Source: JADJPO01 sp963750395 (GTDB lineage Bacteria; Actinomycetota; Actinomycetes; Actinomycetales; Kineosporiaceae). Taken from it: a stretch of DNA of 64,000 nucleotides. Positions 15,348-23,940 of this stretch are shown here, piece by piece. The stretch's first letter is position 1; every line of letters begins with the position of its first letter. The translations under genes and the position numbers were made by a program. Location: the NCBI GenBank assembly GCA_963750395.1, contig CAVVQM010000012.1, positions 62,001-126,000 on the forward strand, written 5' to 3'. The notes beneath the pieces were generated by a model. It made no database searches. It was not told the DNA's origin and saw only the letters and a list, made by a program, of their open reading frames with translations.

Positions 15348-16725
15348 GGCACGCCGCGATGCCGATCCCACGGTAGGCCGCCCCCGTCACGTGCACCCCG
15401 GGTGCACTCGAGGCCAGCGAACGCTCGATCGTGGCCAACCGCCCCTCGTGACCGATCGTGTACTGCGGCAACGCCTGGGGCATCCTGCGCACCACGCGGG
15501 CCAGGGGTTCGGGGCCCCCGGCCGTGGGCAGCCCGACCGCGATCGCCAGTTCGGCGCGGACGGCGCGCTCGAGCTGGGCGTCGTCCAGGTCGGCCAAGCG
15601 GCGGTCACCGTCGCGGCCGACCATCGCCCGGATCACCACGGTCGACGCAGCCGCCGGCTGCGGCCATTTCGAGGACAGCCACGTGCAGCCGACGAGCAGC
15701 CGGCCCTGCCCGGGCGGGACGAGGAACCCGGTGCCTGCCGGCAGTGCGAAGGGGCCGGTCAGGGCGGCCCGGTCGTAGATCACAGTGAGCGTGGCCACAT
15801 CGGCGTACCTGATCGCCCCGGCGGCGCCCGCCGCCCTCGCGTCCAGGTCGCGCAGCAACGGCGCCGCGACGTGGGCCGGGACGGCGAGCACCACCTCGTC
15901 GGCCTCCAGCGCGGTGCCGTCCTGCAGCGCCACGCGATAGGCGGGATCGCCCGCCGGTCCCCGTTCGAGCGCGACGACGGGCGTCGCGGTGCGCACGTCG
16001 GCCCCCGCCCGGCGAGCGCCGTCCACGAGGGCCTGAACGAGGCGACACATACCGCCCTCGAAACCGGCCAGCGCCGGGCCCGCACCGGTCCTGGGCGGCA
16101 GAGACCGGACGGCGCGCAGCACGCTGCGTTCGCGCAGCGCCAGAGCCGCGACATCGGGGACGGCGCTGCGCGCGGACAGCTCCTCGGCCCGGCCCGCGTG
16201 CACCCCGCCGAGCATCGGCTCGACCAGGTTCGCGAACACCTCGGCCCCCAGGCGGGGGCGCAGCAGGTCGGCGATGCTCGGGTCCGCGCCGCGGGACGTG
16301 GTGGGCAGCACCAGATCCATGGCGGCCCGGGCCGCCCCGGCACGGCCCACCAGACCCGAACGCGCCAGGGCCAGGGCCGAGTCCGGGATGCCGAAGACGG
16401 AGCTGCGGGGAAGGCGGCGCAACCCCGAGGCCACCCAGATGTAGGCACCGGCACGGCTCGGCTCCCGCTGATGTGCCGTCAGTCCCAGGTCGGCGATCAC
16501 GGCGCGGACGACGGGCGAGCGGACCAGCATCGAGTCCGGGCCGACGTCGACGGGCTGGGTCGCCCGCCCGGTCAACGCCCCGGCGTCCACCGTCCGGATC
16601 CAGCCGCCGAGGTGCTCGCCCGCCTCGACCAGGGTGACCGAGACCGCCCCACCGGCCCGGGCCGTCCGCCAGGCGGTGGCCAGCCCGGAGACGCCCCCGC
16701 CCACCACCACGATCCGCCGCCGCAC
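15295..16725 (-). CDS. hemY: Protoporphyrinogen/coproporphyrinogen oxidase
   Basis: A 476-residue FAD-dependent oxidase of haem synthesis. The N-terminal Rossmann motif VVVGGGVSGLATAWRTARAG binds FAD; GGWIRTVDAG, DVGPDSML and the C-terminal FAD segment HVTGAAYRGIGIAACLTSAQ are family-specific. In actinobacteria this enzyme (HemY, also called CgoX) oxidises coproporphyrinogen III in the coproporphyrin-dependent pathway; the direct substrate cannot be told from sequence here. The GTG at 16725 gives the Rossmann strand at residue 4, and a TAGGCT hexamer lies 7 bp before it, suggesting a leaderless message. It is divergent from the Xaa-Pro aminopeptidase gene. Confidence 0.93.
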   Translation of the reverse strand: MRRRIVVVGGGVSGLATAWRTARAGGAVSVTLVEAGEHLGGWIRTVDAGALTGRATQPVDVGPDSMLVRSPVVRAVIADLGLTAHQREPSRAGAYIWVASGLRRLPRSSVFGIPDSALALARSGLVGRAGAARAAMDLVLPTTSRGADPSIADLLRPRLGAEVFANLVEPMLGGVHAGRAEELSARSAVPDVAALALRERSVLRAVRSLPPRTGAGPALAGFEGGMCRLVQALVDGARRAGADVRTATPVVALERGPAGDPAYRVALQDGTALEADEVVLAVPAHVAAPLLRDLDARAAGAAGAIRYADVATLTVIYDRAALTGPFALPAGTGFLVPPGQGRLLVGCTWLSSKWPQPAAASTVVIRAMVGRDGDRRLADLDDAQLERAVRAELAIAVGLPTAGGPEPLARVVRRMPQALPQYTIGHEGRLATIERSLASSAPGVHVTGAAYRGIGIAACLTSAQQLADRLVAATAG

Positions 16726-16732
16726 TCGGCCC

Positions 16733-16738
16733 AGCCTA
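16733..16738 (-). promoter_or_regulatory. -10 element (TAGGCT) of hemY, probably leaderless
   Basis: TAGGCT on the minus strand lies 7 bp before the hemY GTG at 16725, the spacing at which transcription would start at the start codon. Confidence 0.55.
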
Positions 16739-16776
16739 CGCAGCGGCTCACCCGGACCCGATGAGACCATGGGTTC

Positions 16777-18354
16777 ATGGAGCGCAGCGACCAGGACCCT
16801 CCCCAGGGAGCCACCGCGGGCGAGGACGCAGCCGACTCGACGCCCGCGGCCGAGAACGAGCACCGCAGCGTGCCCCGCTCGGCCGCCTTCCGGGCGTTCA
16901 TCGCCCGGGACTGGGCGGCGCGACCCGACCGGTTGCCGCCGCCCCTGCCCGCGGCTGCGTACGCCGCCCGCCGCCGGGACGCGCTCGCCGCCCGCTTCCC
17001 CGGGCAGCGCCTGGTGCTGCCGGCGGGCCCGCTCACCAGGCGCAGCAACGACACCGACTACCGCTTCCGTGCCCACTCCGCGTTCGCCCATCTGACCGGG
17101 CTCGGCGGCGAGCGCGAGCCGGACGCCGTCCTGGTCCTGGAACCACGCCGCCCCGGGTCGTCGGCGCCCGAGCATGAGGCACCCGGCCCGACCCACGACG
17201 CGATCCTGTACTTCCGGCCACGGGCCGAACGAGACGCCGAGGAGTTCTACGCCGACGCCCGGTACGGCGAGCTGTGGGTTGGGGTCCGTCAGTCCCTGGA
17301 GGAGATCGAGGCCGAGACCGGTATCGAGTCGCGCCACCTGGACGAGCTGCTCGATGCCCTCGCCAAGGACCTGGGCCCCGCGGGTGAGGGAACGGTGCTC
17401 CGGGTGATCAGGGACGCCGACGCCGGCCTCACCGCACGCCTGGACCGGGTGCGCGAGAAGGCATCCCAGGCTGAGGGATCCGCCGATGCCGACGCGGAGC
17501 TGGACCGCGCGGCGTCCGAACTGCGCCTGGTCAAGGACGGCTTCGAGGTCGAGCAGATGCGGCTCGCGGTCGCGGCCACCGTGCGCGGCTTCGCCGACAT
17601 CGTCCGGGCGCTGCCCGAGGCGTCGGACGGCGAGCGGGGCGAGCGCGTCGTCGAGGGGGTCTTCGCGCTGCGGGCGCGCCGGGAGGGCAACGGCGTCGGC
17701 TACGAGACGATCGCCGCCTCGGGGCCGCACGCCTGCACCCTGCACTGGATCCGCAACGACGGCCCGGTGCGCCCCGGCGATCTGATCCTGGTCGACGCCG
17801 GCGTCGAGGTCGACTCGCTCTACACCGCGGACGTCACGCGCACCCTGCCCGTCAGCGGCAGGTTCAGCCGGGCCCAGCGCCGCGTCTACGAGGCGGTCCT
17901 GGAGGCCGCCGACGCCGCCTTCGAGGTGGCCCGCCCGGGTCGGCGCTTCCGCGAACTCAACGACGTCGCCCAGGCGGTGATCGCGCGCCGGCTCGCCGAG
18001 TGGGGGCTGCTGCCCGGCAGCGCCGAGGAGTCGATCGATCCCGACGGACAGTTCCACCGCCGGTGGATCGTGCACGGGGTCAGCCACCACCTGGGCATCG
18101 ACGTGCACGACTGCGCCCGGGCCAGGCGCGAGATGTACCTCGACGGCGTCCTCGAACCCGGCATGGTCTTCACGATCGAGCCGGGCCTGTACTTCCGCGA
18201 GGAGGACCTGCTCGCCCCCGCGGAACTGCGCGGGATCGGGGTGCGGATCGAGGACGACGTGCTGGTCACCGCCGACGGCTGCGAGAACCTGTCCGCGGCC
18301 CTACCCCGCACTCCGGACGAGCTCGAGGCGTGGATGCGCGAGCTTCGTCGATAG
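16777..18354 (+). CDS. Xaa-Pro aminopeptidase (aminopeptidase P family)
   Basis: A 525-residue M24B metallopeptidase that removes an N-terminal residue before proline. The N-terminal creatinase-like domain (FRAFIARDW, AFAHLTGLGGEREPDAVLVL) is followed by the pita-bread catalytic domain. Metal ligands are visible: two Asp in LVDAGVEVDSLYTADVTRT, His in GVSHHLGIDVHD, Glu in FTIEPGLYF and Glu in GVRIEDDVLV. Length and the extended first 45 residues are typical of the actinobacterial PepP. The ATG at 16777 is the first in frame and lies 6 bp after GACCAT, a weak -10 candidate. Cytoplasmic, peptide turnover. Confidence 0.93.
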   Translation: MERSDQDPPQGATAGEDAADSTPAAENEHRSVPRSAAFRAFIARDWAARPDRLPPPLPAAAYAARRRDALAARFPGQRLVLPAGPLTRRSNDTDYRFRAHSAFAHLTGLGGEREPDAVLVLEPRRPGSSAPEHEAPGPTHDAILYFRPRAERDAEEFYADARYGELWVGVRQSLEEIEAETGIESRHLDELLDALAKDLGPAGEGTVLRVIRDADAGLTARLDRVREKASQAEGSADADAELDRAASELRLVKDGFEVEQMRLAVAATVRGFADIVRALPEASDGERGERVVEGVFALRARREGNGVGYETIAASGPHACTLHWIRNDGPVRPGDLILVDAGVEVDSLYTADVTRTLPVSGRFSRAQRRVYEAVLEAADAAFEVARPGRRFRELNDVAQAVIARRLAEWGLLPGSAEESIDPDGQFHRRWIVHGVSHHLGIDVHDCARARREMYLDGVLEPGMVFTIEPGLYFREEDLLAPAELRGIGVRIEDDVLVTADGCENLSAALPRTPDELEAWMRELRR

Positions 18355-18396
18355 GGCGGCTGTCATGGCGACCGACCGCCGGGGCGCGGGCGCTGT

Positions 18397-20136
18397 TCAG
18401 CCGTGATCGCGCTTGGGCCCCAGCCCGGGCGTCACCCCCATCGCCGTCCGGTCCTTGCGCACCGTCACCGGGTGGCCCTCCTCGTCGGCCGCGAGGTTGG
18501 CCGCGACGTCCATCGCCACCCGGTGGGTGTGCTCGTGATGTCGCTGTGCCTCCATGAGCTGGTACTCGGCGTTCAGGGAACGGATCAGCGAGAGCACCAT
18601 CGCGATCATGACCAGGGAGAACGGCAGCGCGATCGCGATCGCCGTGGACTGCAGTGCACCCAGCGCGGCGTTGCCGCCGACCACCAGCAGGGCCATCGCG
18701 ACGGCGCCCTCGGCGACCGCCCAGAAGATCCTGCTCCAGGTCGGGGGGTTCGGGTCCCCGCCGGAGGCGAGCATGTCGACCACCAGGGAGCCCGAGTCGG
18801 AGGAGGTGACGAAGAACGTCACGATCAGCAGCAACGCCACCAGCGAGACGATCGAGCCGCCCGGTAGCCCGCCGAGCATGGCGAAGAGCGACTCGTTGGT
18901 GTTCACCGCGCCGTCCACGATCAGCCCGCCGCCGCCGAACAGCTCCCGGTAGATCGCCGTTCCGCCGAGCACCGAGAACCACGCGAAGGTGACCAGGGTC
19001 GGCACGAGCAGCACCCCGACCACGAACTCGCGCACGGTCCGGCCCCGGGAGATCCGCGCGATGAACACGCCCACGAACGGCGCCCAGGACATCCACCAGC
19101 CCCAGTAGAACGTCGTCCAGGACGCCTGCCAGGCGGCGCCGTCCTCGCCCTGCAGAGCGGTCGTGTCGAAGGTCAGCCGGACGACGTCGGCCAGGTACTC
19201 ACCGAGGCTGGCGACGAACTCGCGCATCAGGAAGACGGTCGGCCCCGCGATCAGGACGAACAGCAGGACCGATCCGGCCAGGATCATGTTGGCGTTGGAC
19301 AGCCACTGGATGCCCTTGTCCAGGCCGGTGACCACCGAGATCGTGGCCACCCCGGTGATCGCCGCGACGGCGATGATCTGGGTGCTCAGGGTGTCCGGGG
19401 CGATGTCGAGGTACCCGAGCCCGGCCGACAACTGCACGACGCCGAAACCCAGCGAGGTCGCCACGCCGAAGAGCGTGCCCACGATGGCGATCACGTCGAT
19501 GACGTCGCCGAGCCGGCCCGCGGCACGCCTCCTGCCGATCAGCCCCTCGAGCGCCCAGCGGATGGAGACCGGGCGATGGTTCCGGTGCACCGCATAGGCG
19601 ATGGACAACCCCACGACGACGTAGATCGCCCAGGCGTGGATGCCCCAGTGCAGATAGGTCTGGGTCAGGGAGAAGTCGGCGATCTCGGCCGGGGTGCCCT
19701 CGACCCCCGGCTTGGGGGAGGCGAAGTGGTTCAGCGGTTCGGCGACCCCCCAGAACACCAGGCCGATCCCCATGCCGGCGCTGAAGAGCATGGCGAACCA
19801 CGCGCGCATGGAGAACTCGGGCTCCTCGTCCTCGGGCCCCAGGGTGATCGAACCCCAGCGACTGAACGCGGCGTAGAGCGAGAAGGCGACGAAGGCGGCG
19901 ATCAACAGCACGTAGTACCAGCCGAGATCGGTGATGACGAAGTCCTGCACGGCGCCGATCGCGTTCGACGTCCCGTCGGAGGAGATCAGGGCGGCCGCGA
20001 CGAAGACCGCGATGATCGCCGCCGCGGGGTAGAAGACCGCCGGAGCGACGGAGGCAGTACCCGTCGGGGGGTCCTCGCCGAGGCTCACTCCGTCCGCCTC
20101 ACCCATCGGCGGCTGGTCTGCTTGATCCTGACTCAT
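18397..20136 (-). CDS. BCCT-family betaine/carnitine/choline transporter
   Basis: A 579-residue secondary transporter with 12 hydrophobic segments. The BCCT signatures are seen: SAGMGIGLVFWGVAEPLNHF in the region of TM3-4 and the Trp-rich FYWGWWMSWAPFVGVFIARIS in TM8. MGIG followed by the Trp box favours a Na+-coupled betaine-type carrier. The N-terminus is a short charged cytoplasmic tail (MSQDQADQPPMGEADG) and the C-terminus is a charged tail of about 60 residues (EAQRHHEHTHRVAMD), the part that senses osmolality in BetP. ATG 20136 has AAGGAG 8 bp upstream. It converges on pepP (42 bp apart). Role: uptake of compatible solutes. Confidence 0.92.
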   Translation of the reverse strand: MSQDQADQPPMGEADGVSLGEDPPTGTASVAPAVFYPAAAIIAVFVAAALISSDGTSNAIGAVQDFVITDLGWYYVLLIAAFVAFSLYAAFSRWGSITLGPEDEEPEFSMRAWFAMLFSAGMGIGLVFWGVAEPLNHFASPKPGVEGTPAEIADFSLTQTYLHWGIHAWAIYVVVGLSIAYAVHRNHRPVSIRWALEGLIGRRRAAGRLGDVIDVIAIVGTLFGVATSLGFGVVQLSAGLGYLDIAPDTLSTQIIAVAAITGVATISVVTGLDKGIQWLSNANMILAGSVLLFVLIAGPTVFLMREFVASLGEYLADVVRLTFDTTALQGEDGAAWQASWTTFYWGWWMSWAPFVGVFIARISRGRTVREFVVGVLLVPTLVTFAWFSVLGGTAIYRELFGGGGLIVDGAVNTNESLFAMLGGLPGGSIVSLVALLLIVTFFVTSSDSGSLVVDMLASGGDPNPPTWSRIFWAVAEGAVAMALLVVGGNAALGALQSTAIAIALPFSLVMIAMVLSLIRSLNAEYQLMEAQRHHEHTHRVAMDVAANLAADEEGHPVTVRKDRTAMGVTPGLGPKRDHG

Positions 20137-20292
20137 GCTCCTGGCTCCTTCGCAGTGGGCGTCGAGGCCTCTCGCGCGCCTGTGACGAGTGCTCATGCCG
20201 GGCGGGGTCTCCGGCCATCGTCGTTCGGTTTCGAGTTGGGCACAATGCCCCTGCCACCACGCGAGGGCCCGTGCACCGCGCCCCGGCCCGCC

Positions 20293-20298
20293 TAGGCT
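20293..20298 (+). promoter_or_regulatory. -10 element (TAGGCT) of the GH15-like gene, probably leaderless
   Basis: TAGGCT ends 7 bp before the GTG start at 20306, matching the spacing seen at several other genes in the window. Confidence 0.55.
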
Positions 20299-20305
20299 CC
20301 ACTCC

Positions 20306-21796
20306 GTGGCAGCCCACCCCTCGCTCCGACGGCGTCGACGCCGATGGGGCGCCGGATTGACCGGCCTGGCCGTCGCCTCGCTCACCGCGGCGTCCGCCAC
20401 CGACGCCGGGTGGGCCTCGCGCGCCGGCGACCCGCCCTCGCTGCACGCGCAGGCGGTCGCTGTGAACGAGGACGGGCAGCGAGTGCCGCTGCGCCACGCC
20501 GAGCTGGACCGACTCGTGGACGACACGCGGGCCCTGGACGCGGCGACGGCCCAGGCCCAGCGCGACTGGCTGGCCGCCGGCGCCCTGCCCGGTGCCGGTG
20601 GCCCCTGGGCCGACCTGGGCCGCGACGCCCTGCTCGACCTGCGAGTGCTGCTCCTGGACGACGGGGCCGCGGTGGCGGGGTGGACCCCGCACTGGCGCTA
20701 CGTCTGGCCCCGGGACGCCGCCTTCGCCGCCGTCGCCCTGGCCCGTACCGGCCACACCGAGGACGCCGAGTCGATCCTCGCCTTCCTGCAGCGGGTCCGT
20801 CCCCGCGGGGACGCGGGATTCCAGGCCAGGTACCTGCCGGACGGTTCGGGCGTGCCCGACGATCGCGGCGTCGAGGCGGACGGCGCCGGGTGGGTGCTCT
20901 GGGCGATCGGGGAACTGACGGCGGTGACGGCCCCGGCGGATCGGGCCGCCCTGCTGCACCGGTTGGACCCGCTGCTGCTCGATGCGACCGCCATCGCCCT
21001 GGCGGAACTGCGCCGCGGCGGCGGGCTGCCGCGGCCCGGGCTGGACTACTGGGAGATCGACGATCGCCGGGTCAGCCTGGGCCTCGCCGCCCCCCTCCTG
21101 GTCGGGCTGCAGGCCGCCGCCGCGCCTCTGACCGCGGCGGGGCACCGCGACCTGGCCGGGCGCACCGGGCGGGCGGCCGCCACCCTGTCCGACCGGATCG
21201 ACGACGTGTTCGGCGCCGCGGGATACCCGCGGTACGCGCCCGGCTCCCCGGGCGGTACCCGGCCCGTGCGCGACGCCTCGCTGACCTTCCTGATGTCACC
21301 CTTCCGGGAGCCGGAGCCGGACGAGCTCGCCTCCCTGCTGCCGGCCTGGCGGGCGGCCCAGATCCAGCTGCTGCGTCCGGCCGGGGGCCTGGCGCCGGGC
21401 GCCGGCTGGCGCCGGGACGGGATCTCCTGGACACCGGAGACCGCCCTGTTCGCGCTCACCGCCGCCGCGGCCGGGGACCGCGAGGCGGCGCGGGGGTGGC
21501 TGACCTGGCTCGACGAGCATCGCACCGAGGCCGGGGCGCTGCCCGAGAAGGTGCTCGGGGACGGGTCACCGGCGTCGGTGGCGCCGTTGGCCTGGACCGC
21601 GGCGCTCGTCGTCCTCACCCTGACCGAGTCCGAGCAGGCTGCGCGCCCCACGGTGAGCGGTTACTCTGTGACAGCGATGAACACCGGCGTCGAAGGAGGT
21701 GAGCGAGGAATGTCCTCAGGGGATAGTCCCGGGGTCAGCCACCTGGCCCTGCCGCCCACACTCCTTCGCTCCCCCGCCCGGGTATCGCGCGGCTGA
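20306..21796 (+). CDS. Secreted glycoside hydrolase family 15-like protein
   Basis: A 496-residue protein with an exported N-terminus: RRRRRRWGAGLTGLAVASLTAASATDAGWAS carries an Arg run and a hydrophobic core (split: RRRRRRWG, GLTGLAVASLTAASA). The catalytic part resembles the (alpha/alpha)6 barrel of glucoamylase-type GH15 enzymes: HWRYVWPRDAAFAAVALARTG, QARYLPDG, GWVLWAIGE, PGLDYWEI, GISWTPETALFAL. The second Glu (TPE) and the WPRD motif are in positions used by the family. The substrate is not known. The last about 45 residues (from about 21660) have low-quality coding composition and overlap a candidate corA leader RNA, so the true stop may be earlier if a base error exists there. Start GTG 20306 was chosen over upstream ATGs because of the -10 just before it and the signal peptide position. 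Confidence 0.8.
   Translation: MAAHPSLRRRRRRWGAGLTGLAVASLTAASATDAGWASRAGDPPSLHAQAVAVNEDGQRVPLRHAELDRLVDDTRALDAATAQAQRDWLAAGALPGAGGPWADLGRDALLDLRVLLLDDGAAVAGWTPHWRYVWPRDAAFAAVALARTGHTEDAESILAFLQRVRPRGDAGFQARYLPDGSGVPDDRGVEADGAGWVLWAIGELTAVTAPADRAALLHRLDPLLLDATAIALAELRRGGGLPRPGLDYWEIDDRRVSLGLAAPLLVGLQAAAAPLTAAGHRDLAGRTGRAAATLSDRIDDVFGAAGYPRYAPGSPGGTRPVRDASLTFLMSPFREPEPDELASLLPAWRAAQIQLLRPAGGLAPGAGWRRDGISWTPETALFALTAAAAGDREAARGWLTWLDEHRTEAGALPEKVLGDGSPASVAPLAWTAALVVLTLTESEQAARPTVSGYSVTAMNTGVEGGERGMSSGDSPGVSHLALPPTLLRSPARVSRG
21691..21768 (+). ncRNA. Candidate structured RNA leader of corA (unclassified)
   Basis: An 8-bp helix CGAAGGAG (21691-21698)/CTCCTTCG (21761-21768) closes three hairpins: GAGGA-AUG-UCCUC (21705-21717), GGGA-UAG-UCCC (21720-21730) and GGGUCAG-CCAC-CUGGCCC (21732-21749). 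A TACTCT hexamer at 21662-21667 could be its -10. It lies 85 bp before corA and overlaps the 3' end of the GH15-like frame. It lacks the conserved core of the M-box Mg2+ riboswitch, so I cannot name it. By-eye folding only. Confidence 0.35.
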
Positions 21797-21823
21797 TCGC
21801 GAACAGCCGCCCACGATGCCGAG

Positions 21824-21847
21824 CCGGAGGAGCCTCGCCTCCGGAGG
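21824..21847 (+). promoter_or_regulatory. Hairpin overlapping the corA ribosome-binding site
   Basis: CCGGAGG-N7-CCTCCGG (21824-21844) is a perfect 7-bp stem. Its 3' end overlaps the Shine-Dalgarno GGAGG (21843-21847) that sits 6 bp before the corA ATG, so folding could hinder translation or end transcription. An additional GGCTG/CAGCC hairpin lies at 21791-21808. Confidence 0.5.
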
Positions 21848-21853
21848 TTCTCC

Positions 21854-23001
21854 ATGGCCCGCAACCATCCCCTCGCGCGGAGCATCCCGCTGGCCGCCAA
21901 GAGCCTGCCGCTGCGGCCCCACGTCCCCGTCAGGCGGTCCGACGCCCGACGGGCGGCGGCCCTGACCGCGGCCGCCTCGAACGACGCCGACCTGCTGGCC
22001 GCGGCCGTCGACTGGGGCCTGTACGTCGACGGTCGCCGGACCGACGAGGACGATCTGCGCACCGCCTGTCGCGCGGCGCGCGGCGGAGACGGTTTCATCT
22101 GGCTCGGGCTGCACGAGCCCGGCGCCGTCCAGCTGGCCGAGCTGGGCAGACTGTTCGACCTGCACGAGTTGGCGCTCGAGGACGCCTCCAACGTACGGCA
22201 GCGCCCCAAGATCGAACGGTACGACGACGCCCTGTTCCTGGCGATGCGCACCCTGGCCTACATCGATCGCGACGAACGCTCCGGCGATGACCTGGACGGC
22301 GGTGACATCGTCGAGACCGGCACGGTGGTGGTGTTCGTCGGGGAGTACTTCGCGATCACCGTCCGGCACGGACGGCACGCCTCGATGCGTGGGCTGCGCC
22401 GGCGCCTGGAGCAGAACCGCGCGCAGCTGGCCCTCGGGCCCTCGGCGGTCCTGCACGCGGTGTGCGACAAGGTGGTCGACGACTACCTGGCCGTGGTGGA
22501 CCAGGTGAACGAGGACATCGAGGAGATCGAGACCACGGTCTTCTCCCAGCGCCGCATCGACAACGTCGAGCGCATCTACCAGCTCAAGCGCGACATCATC
22601 GAGATGAAGCGGACCGTCAGCCCGCTGGTCACCCCGCTGCACGAGCTGGCCAACCGGTCCCAACGCGCTGGTCCACCCCGACATCCGCGAGTACTTCCGG
22701 GACGTCGAGGACCACCTGATCCGGGTCCGCGAGCAGGTGCAGAGCTACGACGAGCTGCTCGGGTCGATCCTGCAGGCCGGCCTGGCCCGGCTGACGGTGA
22801 GCGAGAACGAGGACATGCGCAAGATCTCGGCCTGGGTGGCGATCGCCGCCGTCCCGACCATGATCGCCGGGATGTACGGGATGAACTTCGCCCACATGCC
22901 CCTGTTGAGCAGCCCGTGGGGCTACCCGGCGGTCACGAGCGCTGATGCTGGTCGTCTGCGCGATCCTGTTCCGCGGCTTCCGGCGCAACGGCTGGCTGTG
23001 A
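21854..23001 (+). CDS. corA: CorA-family magnesium/cobalt transporter (two frameshifts)
   Basis: A CorA-type channel of about 381 residues once two extra bases are removed (near 22663 and 22939). The cytoplasmic domain (FIWLGLHEPGAVQLAEL, DLHELALEDASN, RPKIERYDDALFLAMRTL) leads into the long stalk helix (AVCDKVVDDYLAVVDQVNEDIEEIE, split: CDKVVDDYLAVVDQ, VNEDIEEIE) and two membrane segments. The selectivity motif is intact as MYGMNF, and the chain ends FRGFRRNGWL. The breaks are a doubled c in ggtcccaacgcg and an extra a in acgagcgctg; the protein resumes exactly, so they are most likely sequence errors. The leader carries a candidate structured RNA and a hairpin over the ribosome site. Confidence 0.85.
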
Positions 23002-23014
23002 CCCGGCCACTCGC

Positions 23015-23800
23015 CTACTCGTCCCGCTGGGACTCCACCTGACGCTCCTGACGGCGCTCGCGAGCCTCTCGCTCGGCCTGCTCCCGCTCGGCCTTTCGCC
23101 GCCGCTCGACCATCTCGCCGTACGTCGGCCCGGTGACCGGCGCCGGGGGGGCCTCCGCGCGTGGGCCAGCCTGAGGGTGCCGGCGGGCCCCCGGGCTCGC
23201 CGGGACCGGGCCCGGGCGAGGGTCGTCCGGTCGGCGGCGGCAGGTCCGGCGCGGGCGGGATCGGCGTGCCGACCGGGGCCGTGGGCCCGGACCGCGATCC
23301 GGCCGGTGCCCCCTGCCAGGAGCCGAGCAGGTTCGACCGCGGCACGGGCGTGCTCGGGCATGCAGAGCACCTCGTACTCGCTGGCCACGATCTGGCTCGT
23401 CGAGGTGAAGTCGCGCCGGCCACCGGTCAGGGCGTACGAGATGACCCCGAAGAGCATGCCGAACGCGGCACCGATGGCGACCGCGGCGAACACCCCGGCG
23501 GCTGGCGAACGAGGAACCGAAGATCGACATCAGCAGCCCGACGAAGAGGCCGAACCAGGCGCCCGACGCAGCCCCGGCCAGCGGCGACCCGCCGTAGGTG
23601 AGCCGCCCGGTGACCCGTTCCACCATGCGCAGCCCACTGCCGACGATCGTGACGAACTGCACCGGGAAGTGGTTGTCCGACAGGTAGTCGACGGCGCCCT
23701 GGGCCTCGAGGTAGGTCGCGTACCGCGCGATCGCCTCGCCCTTGGGCGGAGTCGGCACTCCCGGTTGGCGCGGGCTCCCCATGGCAGACAGGCTCGACAT
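23015..23800 (-). CDS. General stress protein, YflT-type domain (frameshifted)
   Basis: A stress protein of about 260 residues. The N-terminal YflT-like domain reads IARYATYLEAQGAVDYLSDNHFPVQFVTIVG, then a hydrophobic Gly-rich hairpin, GAASGAWFGLFVGLLMSIFGSSF and AAVAIGAAFGMLFGVISYALTGG, and SQIVASEYEVLC. A Pro-rich linker (IPPAPDLPPPTGRPSPGPGPG) and a charged helix EMVERRRKAEREQAEREARERR end the chain. Three frame changes are needed (about 23505, 23300 and 23165); each restores the known family sequence, so I attribute them to base errors. ATG 23800 gives MSSLSAMGS. It converges on corA, 13 bp apart. The pairing of this protein with Mg2+ transporters is common in actinobacteria. Confidence 0.75.
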   Translation of the reverse strand: MSSLSAMGSPRQPGVPTPPKGEAIARYATYLEAQGAVDYLSDNHFPVQFVTIVGSGLRMVERVTGRLTYGGSPLAGAASGAWFGLFVGLLMSIFGSSFASRRGVRRGRHRCRVRHALRGHLVRPDRWPARLHLDEPDRGQRVRGALHARARPCRGRTCSAPGRGHRPDRGPGPRPRSARRSRPRRTCRRRPDDPRPGPVPASPGARRHPQAGPRAEAPPAPVTGPTYGEMVERRRKAEREQAEREARERRQERQVESQRDE

Positions 23801-23940
23801 ACCGACATCCTGACCTACCCCGCGCCCGCGCACCCAGTCCGGACGGCCTGGCACACAGTCCGGGTGGTCCGGCAGGTCCACGAGTCGGTCGGCGGACGGC
23901 AGAGTGGAACGGATGGGCAGACCCGAACCGGCCGGCGCTG

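Noticed and set aside
14460..15371. N-terminal extension of the LuxR regulator frame to 15371
   Set aside because: The extra 304 residues overlap the coiled-coil gene and hemY, have no domain, and pass over the strong ribosome site of the small gene at 14677.
21691..21768. corA leader as an M-box Mg2+ riboswitch
   Set aside because: The conserved M-box sequence elements are missing; only the position before a Mg2+ transporter fits. Reported instead as an unclassified structured RNA.
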